Assembly: GCA_018432315.1 (NCBI GenBank) | Contig: JAHDLB010000020.1 | Span: forward strand, 1 to 64,000 | Reading direction: 5' to 3' | Origin: Anaerolineae bacterium | GTDB taxonomy: Bacteria > Chloroflexota > Anaerolineae > Aggregatilineales > Aggregatilineaceae | DNA length: 64,000 nucleotides | Shown here: piece after piece, positions 45,996 to 53,057 of the stretch | How positions within the stretch are numbered: the stretch's first letter is position 1 | Layout: every line of letters starts with the position of its first letter | Position numbers and translations under genes: made by a program | The notes under the pieces: generated by a model | What the model was told of the DNA's origin: nothing | The model's input: the letters and a program-made list of their open reading frames with translations, nothing else | Database searches by the model: none

Positions 45996-46552
45996 GACGG
46001 CATTACCCCCCTGTTCACTTTGAAGCCCTTGGTATCGGCAAGAGGGTGTCCGTTTGGCGCAGTAAGGCACCAAAAGGACCCGTGGCCTGCGTTTCACCCC
46101 TCTGAGAGCGTCCTGGCGCGCCGTCAGGGACTTGTGGGCTCGGGAAAGGCACCCTGCGGCCATGTTACTTGTAGACGACAGAATTTGGACTGTTGGACTA
46201 CACCCAGGGGACGGCAAGGCTAGCGCAGGAATTGACGTTTGCTGTCCTGTCGTGAATGGCTTGTGGACTTGCAGCTCGCCTCTACGACGGGGGATTATCT
46301 GGGAAACTGATCGGCTGGGCATGCGAGACGATTTCTCAGAATTGCTCACAAAATGCGGTCTGGGCCATTTTTTTGCAGCACATGGATGCCCACGGGGATA
46401 TGAGCCAGTTCACAAATTCGCCATTTTCGAAAGCGACCCGCCTTCACCACATCCCGGAACGTTCCGGAACCCCCAGGAAAACGAACATCGCGCCGGGGGG
46501 AACAGCGCGATGTCGTCGAAGATGGTGACCAGAGGGGTCGTGGCACAGCAGC
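45996..46552. other. Non-coding stretch
   Basis: No gene with a convincing ribosome-binding site or protein-like composition is seen on either strand. One GGAACGTTCC palindrome (46456-46465) lies in it. Confidence 0.5.
46456..46465. repeat. GGAACGTTCC palindrome, copy 4
   Basis: Non-coding; flanks C and G; an extra GGAAC half-site follows directly. Confidence 0.85.
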
Positions 46553-46867
46553 TCACCCCCTCAGCTGGCGGAGGATGGCGTCCTTCATCTCCCTTCCCTC
46601 GCGTGTGGTGAGATAGCGGCTGTTACGGCCAGCCGAGTGTGGCGGGCGGTACAGCGACCCACTCCGGGCCATGGACCGCGTCATTTCCTTCAGGACGCTC
46701 ATGGTGTACGCGGCAAAGCGCGGGTCGCCGGCCAGGTCGCGGATGGGCCGGGCCTCCGGATAGTCGCTATCCGTCTGAAAGAAGTCCAGCAGGTCGGCGA
46801 TGAGTTCCTGCCGCTGCCGCTCGGTCAGGTCACTCACGGTTTGAATTGGCTTGCGGTCGTCCGTCAT
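46553..46867 (-). CDS. Small protein of unknown function
   Basis: A 104-residue protein beginning MTDDRKPIQTVSDLTERQ, rich in charged residues and probably helical, ending with a basic segment (REGREMKDAILRQLRG). A GGAG site lies about nine bases before the ATG. A perfect 18-base palindrome sits 17-34 bases upstream of the start and is a probable operator. It follows the HTH frame with 45 bases between. No family recognised. Confidence 0.55.
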   Translation of the reverse strand: MTDDRKPIQTVSDLTERQRQELIADLLDFFQTDSDYPEARPIRDLAGDPRFAAYTMSVLKEMTRSMARSGSLYRPPHSAGRNSRYLTTREGREMKDAILRQLRG

Positions 46868-46883
46868 GTCCGTTTCTCCAAGG

Positions 46884-46901
46884 CCAGGGAATATTCCCTG
46901 G
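46884..46901. promoter_or_regulatory. 18-base perfect palindrome, candidate operator
   Basis: CCAGGGAATATTCCCTGG lies in the 45-base gap between the HTH frame and the small gene at 46553-46867. Its core GGAATATTCC is related to the element-wide GGAACGTTCC by a change of the two centre bases. Confidence 0.7.
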
Positions 46902-46912
46902 GGTGTATCGAT

Positions 46913-47098
46913 TCAGCTTTCTTCGCCAGCATCCTTCAGTATCTGCTGGGCTTTGTGAACTGTCGTGTGCGAGACGCCGATGACCTCTTGTAGCTGCCGG
47001 CTGGGCGTGTCCAGGTGCTCGGGATGGTTCTCCAGCCATGCCAAAGCCCTCTGCAACTTTGGTGAAGTCCGCTGGCGCGGCGCGTGTCCAGCCGTCAA
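46913..47098 (-). CDS. Helix-turn-helix frame, possibly the C-terminus of the upstream membrane protein
   Basis: The best start is a TTG at 47098, giving 61 residues with a helix-turn-helix (SRQLQEVIGVSHTTVHKAQQIL). No ribosome-binding site is seen there. The same frame stays open upstream to about 47,269 and the translation is protein-like (DVLASAVREGLG, ARSEALLSGILEALTRLEEHA), but it has no ATG, GTG or TTG in that part. It overlaps the 3' end of the membrane gene, and a slippery heptamer lies at 47,251-47,257. It may therefore be made by -1 frameshifting. Alternatives are a sequencing or natural frameshift, or a CTG start. Confidence 0.5.
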   Translation of the reverse strand: MTAGHAPRQRTSPKLQRALAWLENHPEHLDTPSRQLQEVIGVSHTTVHKAQQILKDAGEES

Positions 47099-47229
47099 AT
47101 TTACGCCGTTGACGCCCGCTTCAGCGTGCTCCTCCAGCCGGGTGAGGGCCTCCAGAATGCCGCTCAGCAGGGCTTCGGAACGGGCAAGGTCAGGATTTGC
47201 CGTGCCAAGCCCCTCCCGGACAGCGCTGG

Positions 47230-48150
47230 CTAGAACGTCGGCGAATTGTCGAAAGGGACGGTCTCGACATCACCCTCCAGGCCATTCCCCAACAGCAGGT
47301 ACGGGCTGCCGGCATCCAGCGCCAGCTTGTTCTCCACCAGGAACTTGCGGTGCAGCGCCATGCGCGTGCGTTCCTCGGCCTCTTCCGTCCAGCGCCGGTC
47401 GATTTCCTCCCGCCAGGCGGCTTCCAGCTCGCTCTTGATGCGGTCGTTCTCCTGGCGGTACAGGTCGTAGCTCAGATGCGCCAGCTGCGAGCCGACCGAG
47501 TGCAGGGCGAAGGGCGCCACGACTCCCATGAATACCGCGAACCCCAACTTCAGTAGGTCCAGGGTGGTCATCGAGGCCAGACTGGTCTCCAGGACCGGCA
47601 TGGCGGCGGTGAAGACGTTGGCACACAGGACCAGGGCAAACACCAGCTTCGCGTAGCGCTGCAAAGATGTGTCCGGCATCTGGTCGTAGTCGGGCACGGG
47701 AGCGAGCCCAAGCCGCACCTTGATGCCCTGCAGGATAGCCGGCAGGGTGATCACCCGCCTCTCCAACCCATGCTGCAAGCGCTGGCGGGTGGCGGCGAAG
47801 GCGACGTAGACCATCGAGCCCTCGGTCATGACCACGCCCAGGATGCCAATCGTCTGCGTCCAGAACCAGCCGTCGTTGGCGGCCACCCCGCTGAAGGCGG
47901 CGTAGGTCTTGTCGGCGCTGATGACCATGCTCGAGATGAGAATGAGCATCAGGAACGCCGGCATGATCGCGATGGCGCGGACCAGGGCTTTGATGACCAC
48001 CGGGTTGTCATGCACCAGGTCGCGAATGGCGGGCTTGGGCTTGGGATGGCGCGTTTCCATCTCCTTGAGGTACGCCTGGTAAGCCTGGCCCCGCGCTTCC
48101 GCCTCCTGGTGCGGCGTCAAGGGCTTGAGCCGGTGATTTGATGCTGTCAT
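47230..48150 (-). CDS. Polytopic membrane protein, possible DUF2637-like element protein
   Basis: A 306-residue protein with a polar N-terminus (to about 48), about four membrane helices (for example ALVRAIAIMPAFLMLILISSMVI, TIGILGVVMTEGSMVYVAF, KLVFALVLCANVFTAAM, LLKLGFAVFMGVVAPFALHSV) and a charged helical C-terminus (YRQENDRIKSELEAAWREE). The pattern, with an HTH frame after it, recalls DUF2637-type proteins of actinobacterial integrative elements; that match is an impression, not a search result. A GGAACGTTCC palindrome lies about 40 bases upstream of the start. Confidence 0.62.
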   Translation of the reverse strand: MTASNHRLKPLTPHQEAEARGQAYQAYLKEMETRHPKPKPAIRDLVHDNPVVIKALVRAIAIMPAFLMLILISSMVISADKTYAAFSGVAANDGWFWTQTIGILGVVMTEGSMVYVAFAATRQRLQHGLERRVITLPAILQGIKVRLGLAPVPDYDQMPDTSLQRYAKLVFALVLCANVFTAAMPVLETSLASMTTLDLLKLGFAVFMGVVAPFALHSVGSQLAHLSYDLYRQENDRIKSELEAAWREEIDRRWTEEAEERTRMALHRKFLVENKLALDAGSPYLLLGNGLEGDVETVPFDNSPTF

Positions 48151-48186
48151 AACATTCCTCCGTTTCGATAGTGTCGGGTCAGGGCT

Positions 48187-48196
48187 GGAACGTTCC
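48187..48196. repeat. GGAACGTTCC palindrome, copy 5
   Basis: Lies in the 54-base gap between the RecA-like gene and the membrane gene, upstream of the latter. Left flank T, right flank G. A promoter operator role is possible. Confidence 0.85.
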
Positions 48197-48204
48197 GAAG
48201 CCCA

Positions 48205-49332
48205 TTACAGGTCGTTGTCCAGCAGATGGTTGATGGTGTCATCGTCCGGCAACTCGTCGAGCGCGATAATCGGCGCCTCAGCATCGGCCTTGTTGAGATT
48301 GCTGATACGCCACCGGACTGCCGCTTCAACCTCGGCGGCCAGCTCGCGATCTTCCTCAAGCGCCATCGTGACCTGCTTCTCGCCCACACCGATCTTCTCG
48401 CGGCCATGATCACGCTGGAAAAACCACGAACAAGCTCCCTTGATGGGGCTGCCGTCTTCCTTGGAGAAAACTCCAAGCTCCCTGCCAAGCATGGCCAACT
48501 CCGCGATGATGTCAGCCGTTCCCGTGTCCAGGAAGACTGTCACCAGCGCCTCGCGACCATTCCGGCCCACTTTGTTCTTGGAGCATTTCACGCGAAATTC
48601 CAGGCCGTACACTTCTCCGGTAGTCTTGTCAATGAGGGGCACCGGCTTCTGCACGACCCGACTAATGATCGAACTGTAAAAGCGGGGCGAATGACCACCG
48701 GGTTGTTGAACTTGAGGCCCGTAGGCAAAGCTGGCTTGGCCGAACTTATCCCGAACTTGGTTGATGCAGAGCACCGCCGTTGTGCTGTTGGCAAGCTCAG
48801 TCTTTGCACTCTTGAAGTACTGCGCGAGCACCGACGCCCGGCCTGCCACAACCTTGTCGCCAATCTCGCCGGCCAACTCCGCCTCAGTCGCCAGGGCTGC
48901 GATGCTGTCGAGCACAATGAGGTCGAACGCGGAACGTTCCGGGTTATCCGGGTGTTTCCACTTGACCATCTTGCGCATGGCGTTGAGCGCCTTCTCCGCG
49001 CTAGTGGGTTGGATCAGCCAAAAACGGCGGTCCTTGTTGTCGCCGCCCACGTCCAGGCCGAACTTTCCAGCCCAAATCGGGTCTATGGCAGCCTCGACAT
49101 CAACGTAGGCGACGTAGCCACCCCGGTCGATGACAGCCTTTGCAGCCATCAAAGCCAGGGTGGTCTTGCCCTGGCCTTCAGGGCCATAGAGCGTGCTGAA
49201 CCTGCCAACCGGCAGGCCGCCCCCGAAGGCATAGTCGAGTGCAAGGCTGCCAGTCGGATAGAACTGCACCGGCTCCGGCTCGGCCACGAACTCGATAGAG
49301 TCATCTCGGAACATCTTTTGAAGATCGCTCAT
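48205..49332 (-). CDS. RecA-like recombinase of mobile-element type
   Basis: A 375-residue RecA-family ATPase. Walker A GPEGQGKTT is at residues 50-58, preceded by the RecA-like LALDYAFGGGLPVGRFSTLYG, and the Walker B-like FDLIVLDSIAAL lies near 135. The NQVRDKFG segment and GGHSPRFYSSIISRV match the L1-L2 region of RecA, though divergent from the host-type sequence. It would support strand exchange or recombination-dependent replication of the element. Its start lies two bases after the stop of the HNH gene. One GGAACGTTCC palindrome is within its coding region. Confidence 0.87.
   Translation of the reverse strand: MSDLQKMFRDDSIEFVAEPEPVQFYPTGSLALDYAFGGGLPVGRFSTLYGPEGQGKTTLALMAAKAVIDRGGYVAYVDVEAAIDPIWAGKFGLDVGGDNKDRRFWLIQPTSAEKALNAMRKMVKWKHPDNPERSAFDLIVLDSIAALATEAELAGEIGDKVVAGRASVLAQYFKSAKTELANSTTAVLCINQVRDKFGQASFAYGPQVQQPGGHSPRFYSSIISRVVQKPVPLIDKTTGEVYGLEFRVKCSKNKVGRNGREALVTVFLDTGTADIIAELAMLGRELGVFSKEDGSPIKGACSWFFQRDHGREKIGVGEKQVTMALEEDRELAAEVEAAVRWRISNLNKADAEAPIIALDELPDDDTINHLLDNDL
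48931..48940. repeat. GGAACGTTCC palindrome, copy 6 (in RecA-like gene)
   Basis: Flanks C and G. It encodes Glu-Arg-Ser (NPERSAFDL). Confidence 0.85.
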
Positions 49333-49333
49333 G

Positions 49334-50317
49334 TTAGTCGTCTCCCGCTTCTGCTAGTTCGGTGTAGTGATGGTACAGGTGCGCCCAGGTTGAGCCTTTG
49401 AGGACATGCTTGACTGCTCCCCCACTTACGCCGAGCGCGCTGGCAATTTCCCGGCGCGTGTGGCCGCTTCTTGCCATCCGGTAAATCCTGAGAACTACGG
49501 CCTCAGTGAGTTGTGCCATGCCGTGTTTCTCACCACGCGGTGTGCCGCGCAAGTTATTTACCGCCGCAAGCAGCGCAGGGTCTATCTCGACGTGGGACCA
49601 TGTTTTGCGGTGCAGTATGTTGCCCACTACGTGGCTACCGACTCCACACACAACAGCGATTTGCCGCCACGTCATACCTCGCGCTCTCATCTCAAAGATG
49701 CAAGGGATGTCGGCCTCGGTTAGCGCTGTTAGGTGGTGACGACTGCCGCGCGGGCGTCCCCGCAGAGCATTCGCCGCATTGATCAAGTCAGGAGCAATCT
49801 CGACGTGGGACCATGTTTTGCGGCGCAATGCTCTCCTTATCACTGAGTCATCAACGCCGAATTTCTCCGCAATCTCTGCTAGCGTCATGCCCTTCACACG
49901 CATCTTGAAAATGCGCGGGATGTCGGCCTCAGTCAGCTTCGAGAACGGCAGGCGGCTCCCTCGCAGCATCGTGCCGTGCCTGTCCTTGTCTTTCATGTTG
50001 TTAAGCGCAGTGTCCCACCGCAGGTTTTCCAAGTGGTTGTCGGTGGGATTGCCATTGTTGTGGCAGCCCTCCATACCGTCCGGGCGTGGCCCGACGAAGG
50101 CTTCGAGTACCAGGTGGTGGACAAGAACACTTCTTCTCCTGCCGTTATCGTGTAAGTCCACCATACGGTATCCGCTATTGTCGAACGGCTTGAGCATTCG
50201 GCCTGGCCTGGTAGCCCTGCCAGCCGCCACCCGCTTCACGCGGCCCATGTTGCTGACCTCGTAGATGCCTTCAAACCCGACTACAGGTTTCCAGATTTCT
50301 CGGTGGTTTTTCGTCAT
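49334..50317 (-). CDS. NUMOD4/HNH endonuclease with three tandem HTH repeats
   Basis: A 327-residue homing-type endonuclease. It starts with a NUMOD4-like motif (EIWKPVVGFEGIYEVSNMGRVKR), then an HNH module (VLVHHLVLEAFVGPRPDG...CHNNGNPTDNHLENLRW). The C-terminal 200 residues hold three tandem helix-turn-helix repeats of about 65 residues (LTEADIPRIFKMRVKGMTLAEIA, LTEADIPCIFEMRARGMTWRQIA, LTEAVVLRIYRMARSGHTRREIA), the first two ending KTWSHVEI. The repeats would bind a long DNA target. It overlaps the next HNH gene by four bases. Confidence 0.88.
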   Translation of the reverse strand: MTKNHREIWKPVVGFEGIYEVSNMGRVKRVAAGRATRPGRMLKPFDNSGYRMVDLHDNGRRRSVLVHHLVLEAFVGPRPDGMEGCHNNGNPTDNHLENLRWDTALNNMKDKDRHGTMLRGSRLPFSKLTEADIPRIFKMRVKGMTLAEIAEKFGVDDSVIRRALRRKTWSHVEIAPDLINAANALRGRPRGSRHHLTALTEADIPCIFEMRARGMTWRQIAVVCGVGSHVVGNILHRKTWSHVEIDPALLAAVNNLRGTPRGEKHGMAQLTEAVVLRIYRMARSGHTRREIASALGVSGGAVKHVLKGSTWAHLYHHYTELAEAGDD

Positions 50318-51075
50318 CGACAGTTTCCTTTCTCGCCAGTCGCCGTTTCGGAACGTTCCGCAGAGAGATCGTCTTCGGGCGCTGGAAGTGTGATGTGAAG
50401 ATTTGTATTGCGCTGCTCATAGGCACTCTTGAAGCGCTCAAATGCGAGCGACACCTGCAAACGGCCATAACGCTTGAAGGCAATCCTGAACAGCTTGTCC
50501 CGGACCTCGGGATTGTGCGCGCGGCTGTGGCAGTTGGCGCAGAGCAGGGCGGTCAACTCCGGCACATAGGACAACTCACGCGCAGCCGGGTTGTTCACGG
50601 TCATGCCGCGCTGCAAGAGTTCGTGTAGCTGCAGGCCCAGGTGGTCGGGGGACTGGCCGCACAGGTCACACTTGGCGTGCTTGATGCCGCCGCGCTCGAC
50701 GATCATCGTGTGGCGCATCATCGCGCGCATGAACTCCAAGTCTTGTGTCATCTTGCCCCTTTCCAGCGCAGGGATGCGCTCAAACTCAAGACGGTCTTCA
50801 AGGTGCTGGACAGTCTCGCGCAGGTTGTGGCCCCACCGCCGCGCGTTGGCGTCCATGACGAGCTTCGCCATGCGCAGGGCGGTCTTGGGCTGGCCGTGAT
50901 GCTCGCGCCCGGCGTCTGAGATCACGAAGCCGGTGTCCCGGTCCACGATGCGCCAGGTCCAGCGCCAGGCTCGCCCGGTGACTACGGCGAGCATGTTGTA
51001 GTCACCGGGCAGAACGAAGCTCGTGAACTTGCCGGTCGTGATGCGGCTCCAAGTAGGGTGGTCGTCGGTGGGCAT
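50314..51075 (-). CDS. HNH-type nuclease-like protein
   Basis: A 253-residue protein. A C-terminal zinc/HNH-like module is visible: CDLCGQSPDHLGLQLHELL, then ALLCANCHSRAHNPEVR, with four Cys and conserved His. The N-terminal half is without recognised domain, but its aromatic-rich start (WSRITTGKFTSFVLPGDYNMLAVVTGRAWRWTWRI) is unusual. The stop overlaps the next gene (ATGA). A GGAACGTTCC palindrome is in its last codons. Confidence 0.8.
   Translation of the reverse strand: MPTDDHPTWSRITTGKFTSFVLPGDYNMLAVVTGRAWRWTWRIVDRDTGFVISDAGREHHGQPKTALRMAKLVMDANARRWGHNLRETVQHLEDRLEFERIPALERGKMTQDLEFMRAMMRHTMIVERGGIKHAKCDLCGQSPDHLGLQLHELLQRGMTVNNPAARELSYVPELTALLCANCHSRAHNPEVRDKLFRIAFKRYGRLQVSLAFERFKSAYEQRNTNLHITLPAPEDDLSAERSETATGEKGNCR
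50350..50359. repeat. GGAACGTTCC palindrome, copy 7
   Basis: In the 3' end of the HNH gene at 50314-51075, 33 bases before the start of the neighbouring HNH gene. Flanks C and G; encodes Glu-Arg-Ser (SAERSETA). Confidence 0.85.
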
Positions 51076-51105
51076 GGGTGGTGTCTTCCTTCGGGAGCGG
51101 GCCGG

Positions 51106-51225
51106 CTAGTCCTCGTCGAGCAGCAGGTTGTTGGCGGCAACCAGGATGTCCTGGATGAGGGAGTTGGGGGCGTAGAAAACGGCGCTTGCGCAGTCTCGGA
51201 ACGTTCCGAGATTGGGTCGAGTCAG
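51106..51225 (-). pseudogene. Possible gene remnant with palindrome insertion
   Basis: This 39-codon frame ends in a protein-like tail (CASAVFYAPNSLIQDILVAA, then NNLLLDED) but has no start codon; a TGA lies just before it. An ATG in another frame begins 20 bases upstream (MTDSTQ), so a frameshift near the GGAACGTTCC palindrome at 51198-51207 would join them. It may be a gene broken by the palindrome or simply chance. Confidence 0.25.
51198..51207. repeat. GGAACGTTCC palindrome, copy 8
   Basis: Extended palindrome TCTCGGAACGTTCCGAGA, 18 bases, upstream of the HNH gene that starts at 51075. Confidence 0.85.
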
Positions 51226-51327
51226 TCATCGCCAGCGGGGTCTTGGGGCGTGGAAGGGTGGGGCCGGAATCGAACATTTGTCTTTCTGAGTCATATGATT
51301 CACCACAGCGGTGTTACAGGGTCTAGA

Positions 51328-51945
51328 TCAGTCGGAAGAGCCTGTTTCCGTGTCCTGGGTCACGTTTGAGCTATCGTCGTTTCTAGGGCCTGTTTTGAGT
51401 CTCTGAGGGGCATCTCGCGTGGCGGGGTTATCGCGCGAGGGCAGCTCTCCGGAACGTTCCGGAACGCTGTCGCGGGTCAGGTCGGAGTTGTCGCGGGCGT
51501 GCTCGCCGTAGAGCTGCTTTGCAGCCGCGTCGTAGGCTTCCGCGGCCTCCTCTGCCGTCTCGAAGTAGCCCAGGAAGTGGCGGCGGTTGTGGACCTGGAT
51601 GCGCGCGTAGTATTTCTGGTTGAGCCGGTGCCAAGAGACCCCCTTGTAGCCGGAGGCATTGAGCTGGACCTTGCGGTTCCACTGGTTTTGGGCGCGGGTG
51701 ACCAGGCGCAGGTTGGCGCGGGTGTTGTTGAGCGGGTTGCCGTCGATGTGATCGACGATCTGACCGGGTTGGGCGTCGAGGAGATACCGGTGCAGGTAGA
51801 CACGCTTGCGCGCGCCGTTGACTCTCACCGAGCCGACAGCGTAGCCGGTGCCGTTGATGTGCCAGCGAAATTGGGAGAGCGCCTCGAAGTCGGAATCATC
51901 GACCAGGGCGAATCGCCCTTTGGAGAGTGGGAGCTGTTTGGGCAT
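51328..51945 (-). CDS. HNH endonuclease with AP2 DNA-binding domain
   Basis: A protein of about 205 residues. The N-terminal half has the HNH_3 module (VYLHRYLLDAQPGQIVDHIDGNPLNNTRANLRLVT). An AP2-like DNA-binding domain follows (SGYKGVSWHRLNQKYYARIQVHNRRHFLGYFETAEEAAEAYD), the usual layout of phage HNH-AP2 homing enzymes. The C-terminal 60 residues are polar and disordered. The ATG at 51945 (MPKQLPLSKG) is taken; a TTG at 51960 would add five residues. One GGAACGTTCC palindrome is in its 3' part. Confidence 0.88.
   Translation of the reverse strand: MPKQLPLSKGRFALVDDSDFEALSQFRWHINGTGYAVGSVRVNGARKRVYLHRYLLDAQPGQIVDHIDGNPLNNTRANLRLVTRAQNQWNRKVQLNASGYKGVSWHRLNQKYYARIQVHNRRHFLGYFETAEEAAEAYDAAAKQLYGEHARDNSDLTRDSVPERSGELPSRDNPATRDAPQRLKTGPRNDDSSNVTQDTETGSSD
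51451..51460. repeat. GGAACGTTCC palindrome, copy 9
   Basis: In the AP2/HNH gene (VPERSGEL); flanks C and G, with a further GGAAC half-site to the right. Confidence 0.85.
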
Positions 51946-51960
51946 GAGGATGTGCTGCAA

Positions 51961-52602
51961 GTGGGTGGAGGAGGTGTCAAGGAATTGAGGCCAGGTTGTG
52001 GACTTGGTGACCTGGCGTCCCAGCGGAGAAGAGAGTGGTACCCGACGCTTAGGACGGCAGTCATTTTACCCCAAAGCGGGTAGTGAGTCAAATGTCCGCT
52101 ATTAGAACAGTCTGGCGCATCTGGACCCCTCTATGGCACGCATTCAGCCGTGAGCATCACCCGCCCGCGGAATATTCCGGGAGCGCCTTGGAGCTTGCTG
52201 AGGCCAGTTTTGCCGATTAGGACTATTTGCCCATGTTGCGGGTTTGACACACCCTGAGACCTGCGGTAATCTGAGTAGGGGTAACCGAGAGAGCCTTACC
52301 CGTAACGGCGTTTCGGATATTATTCTATTATTAGCTAGCTTATACGGGGCCGGGGGGAATTCTTCTCATTCCTTATCAAACCGCAGCTTTCGTCCGCGTC
52401 GACCAAGTGGGCGCTCGAAAAAGCGGGAAACTGATGGTCAACTCGGACCGTTAGTTCTCCCGGCGTTATCAGCCCCCGCGCCCGCACATAGTCCCGTTGC
52501 CGCATGCAGCAGATGTATGTCGGAACGGCGGAGCATGCATGGTGAACCAGGTATCTACCGCACGGCGGTAGTCACCGACACGTCTCTGTCTTCAAGGGCT
52601 TT
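51961..52602. other. Spacer near the right side of the element
   Basis: No convincing gene is seen. A GGAATATTCC palindrome within CGGAATATTCCG lies at about 52,169-52,180, the same core as the 18-base operator candidate at 46,884. The AT-rich tract around 52,315-52,345 stands out from the surroundings. Confidence 0.4.
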
Positions 52603-52815
52603 GTGCCGAATGTACAGAAAGTCATTGTGGCACAGATTCGGGGTGACAGAAATTTGCTCCAAATACCGGAGTTGAGCGAAGAAACCGATATCAGATGGCC
52701 TCTATACCGGAACGGGCGGGAAACGGGCCGATGCTACCGCCAGATCGCGGCGGAGGTGGGGCTGCACTGGACGAGGGTCGGGCAGATTGTGCGGTCATCA
52801 GAGAAACACAAATAA
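52603..52815 (+). CDS. Possible small HTH protein or gene remnant
   Basis: A 70-residue frame with a GTG start and no clear ribosome-binding site. The second half has a sigma-like helix-turn-helix (CYRQIAAEVGLHWTRVGQIVRS). It may be the tail of a larger lost gene. It lies just before the truncated epimerase. Confidence 0.3.
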   Translation: MPNVQKVIVAQIRGDRNLLQIPELSEETDIRWPLYRNGRETGRCYRQIAAEVGLHWTRVGQIVRSSEKHK

Positions 52816-52826
52816 GCTGAAATTCG

Positions 52827-52979
52827 ATGCCAACCCCTAGAGTCTTTGTGATTACTGGTGGAGCAGGTTTCATAGGATCAAATCTGGCTGCTGATCTTTT
52901 GAATTTGGGACATTCAGTTCGCATAATAGATGACTTCGCTGCGCAGTCTTCTCTCGCTAGCAACCCCGGTTACCGCTGA
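52827..52979 (+). pseudogene. Truncated NAD-dependent epimerase/dehydratase (5' fragment)
   Basis: Fifty codons from ATG to TGA: VFVITGGAGFIGSNLAADLL and HSVRIIDDF. The GGAGFIGSN Rossmann motif and the following Asp pair are those of extended short-chain epimerases such as UDP-glucose 4-epimerase or dTDP-glucose dehydratase, which are about 310 residues long. The match ends after residue 42 or so and a new stop follows, so the gene is broken. Its codon use is AT-richer than the flanking host genes. It probably belonged to the polysaccharide cluster on the right and was cut by recombination at the element edge. Confidence 0.75.
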
Positions 52980-53057
52980 AAAACCCATAACAGGTTGCGT
53001 CTTTGTCATAAGCCGGGTGTCCAATGCTTTAGGAACCGCTCAAGTCGTAGGGGGTAG

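Noticed and set aside
46132-46611. Open frame of 159 codons on the plus strand
   Set aside because: No ribosome-binding site, irregular composition, and overlap with a better minus-strand gene.
51262-51330. tRNA-like sequence on the minus strand with TTCGATT and CCGGCCCCACC
   Set aside because: The bases before TTCGATT (AAATG) do not pair with those after (CCGGC), and no acceptor or anticodon stem forms.
52244-52675. Open frame of 143 codons on the plus strand
   Set aside because: No ribosome-binding site or family pattern; Ser/Arg-rich translation typical of chance frames.
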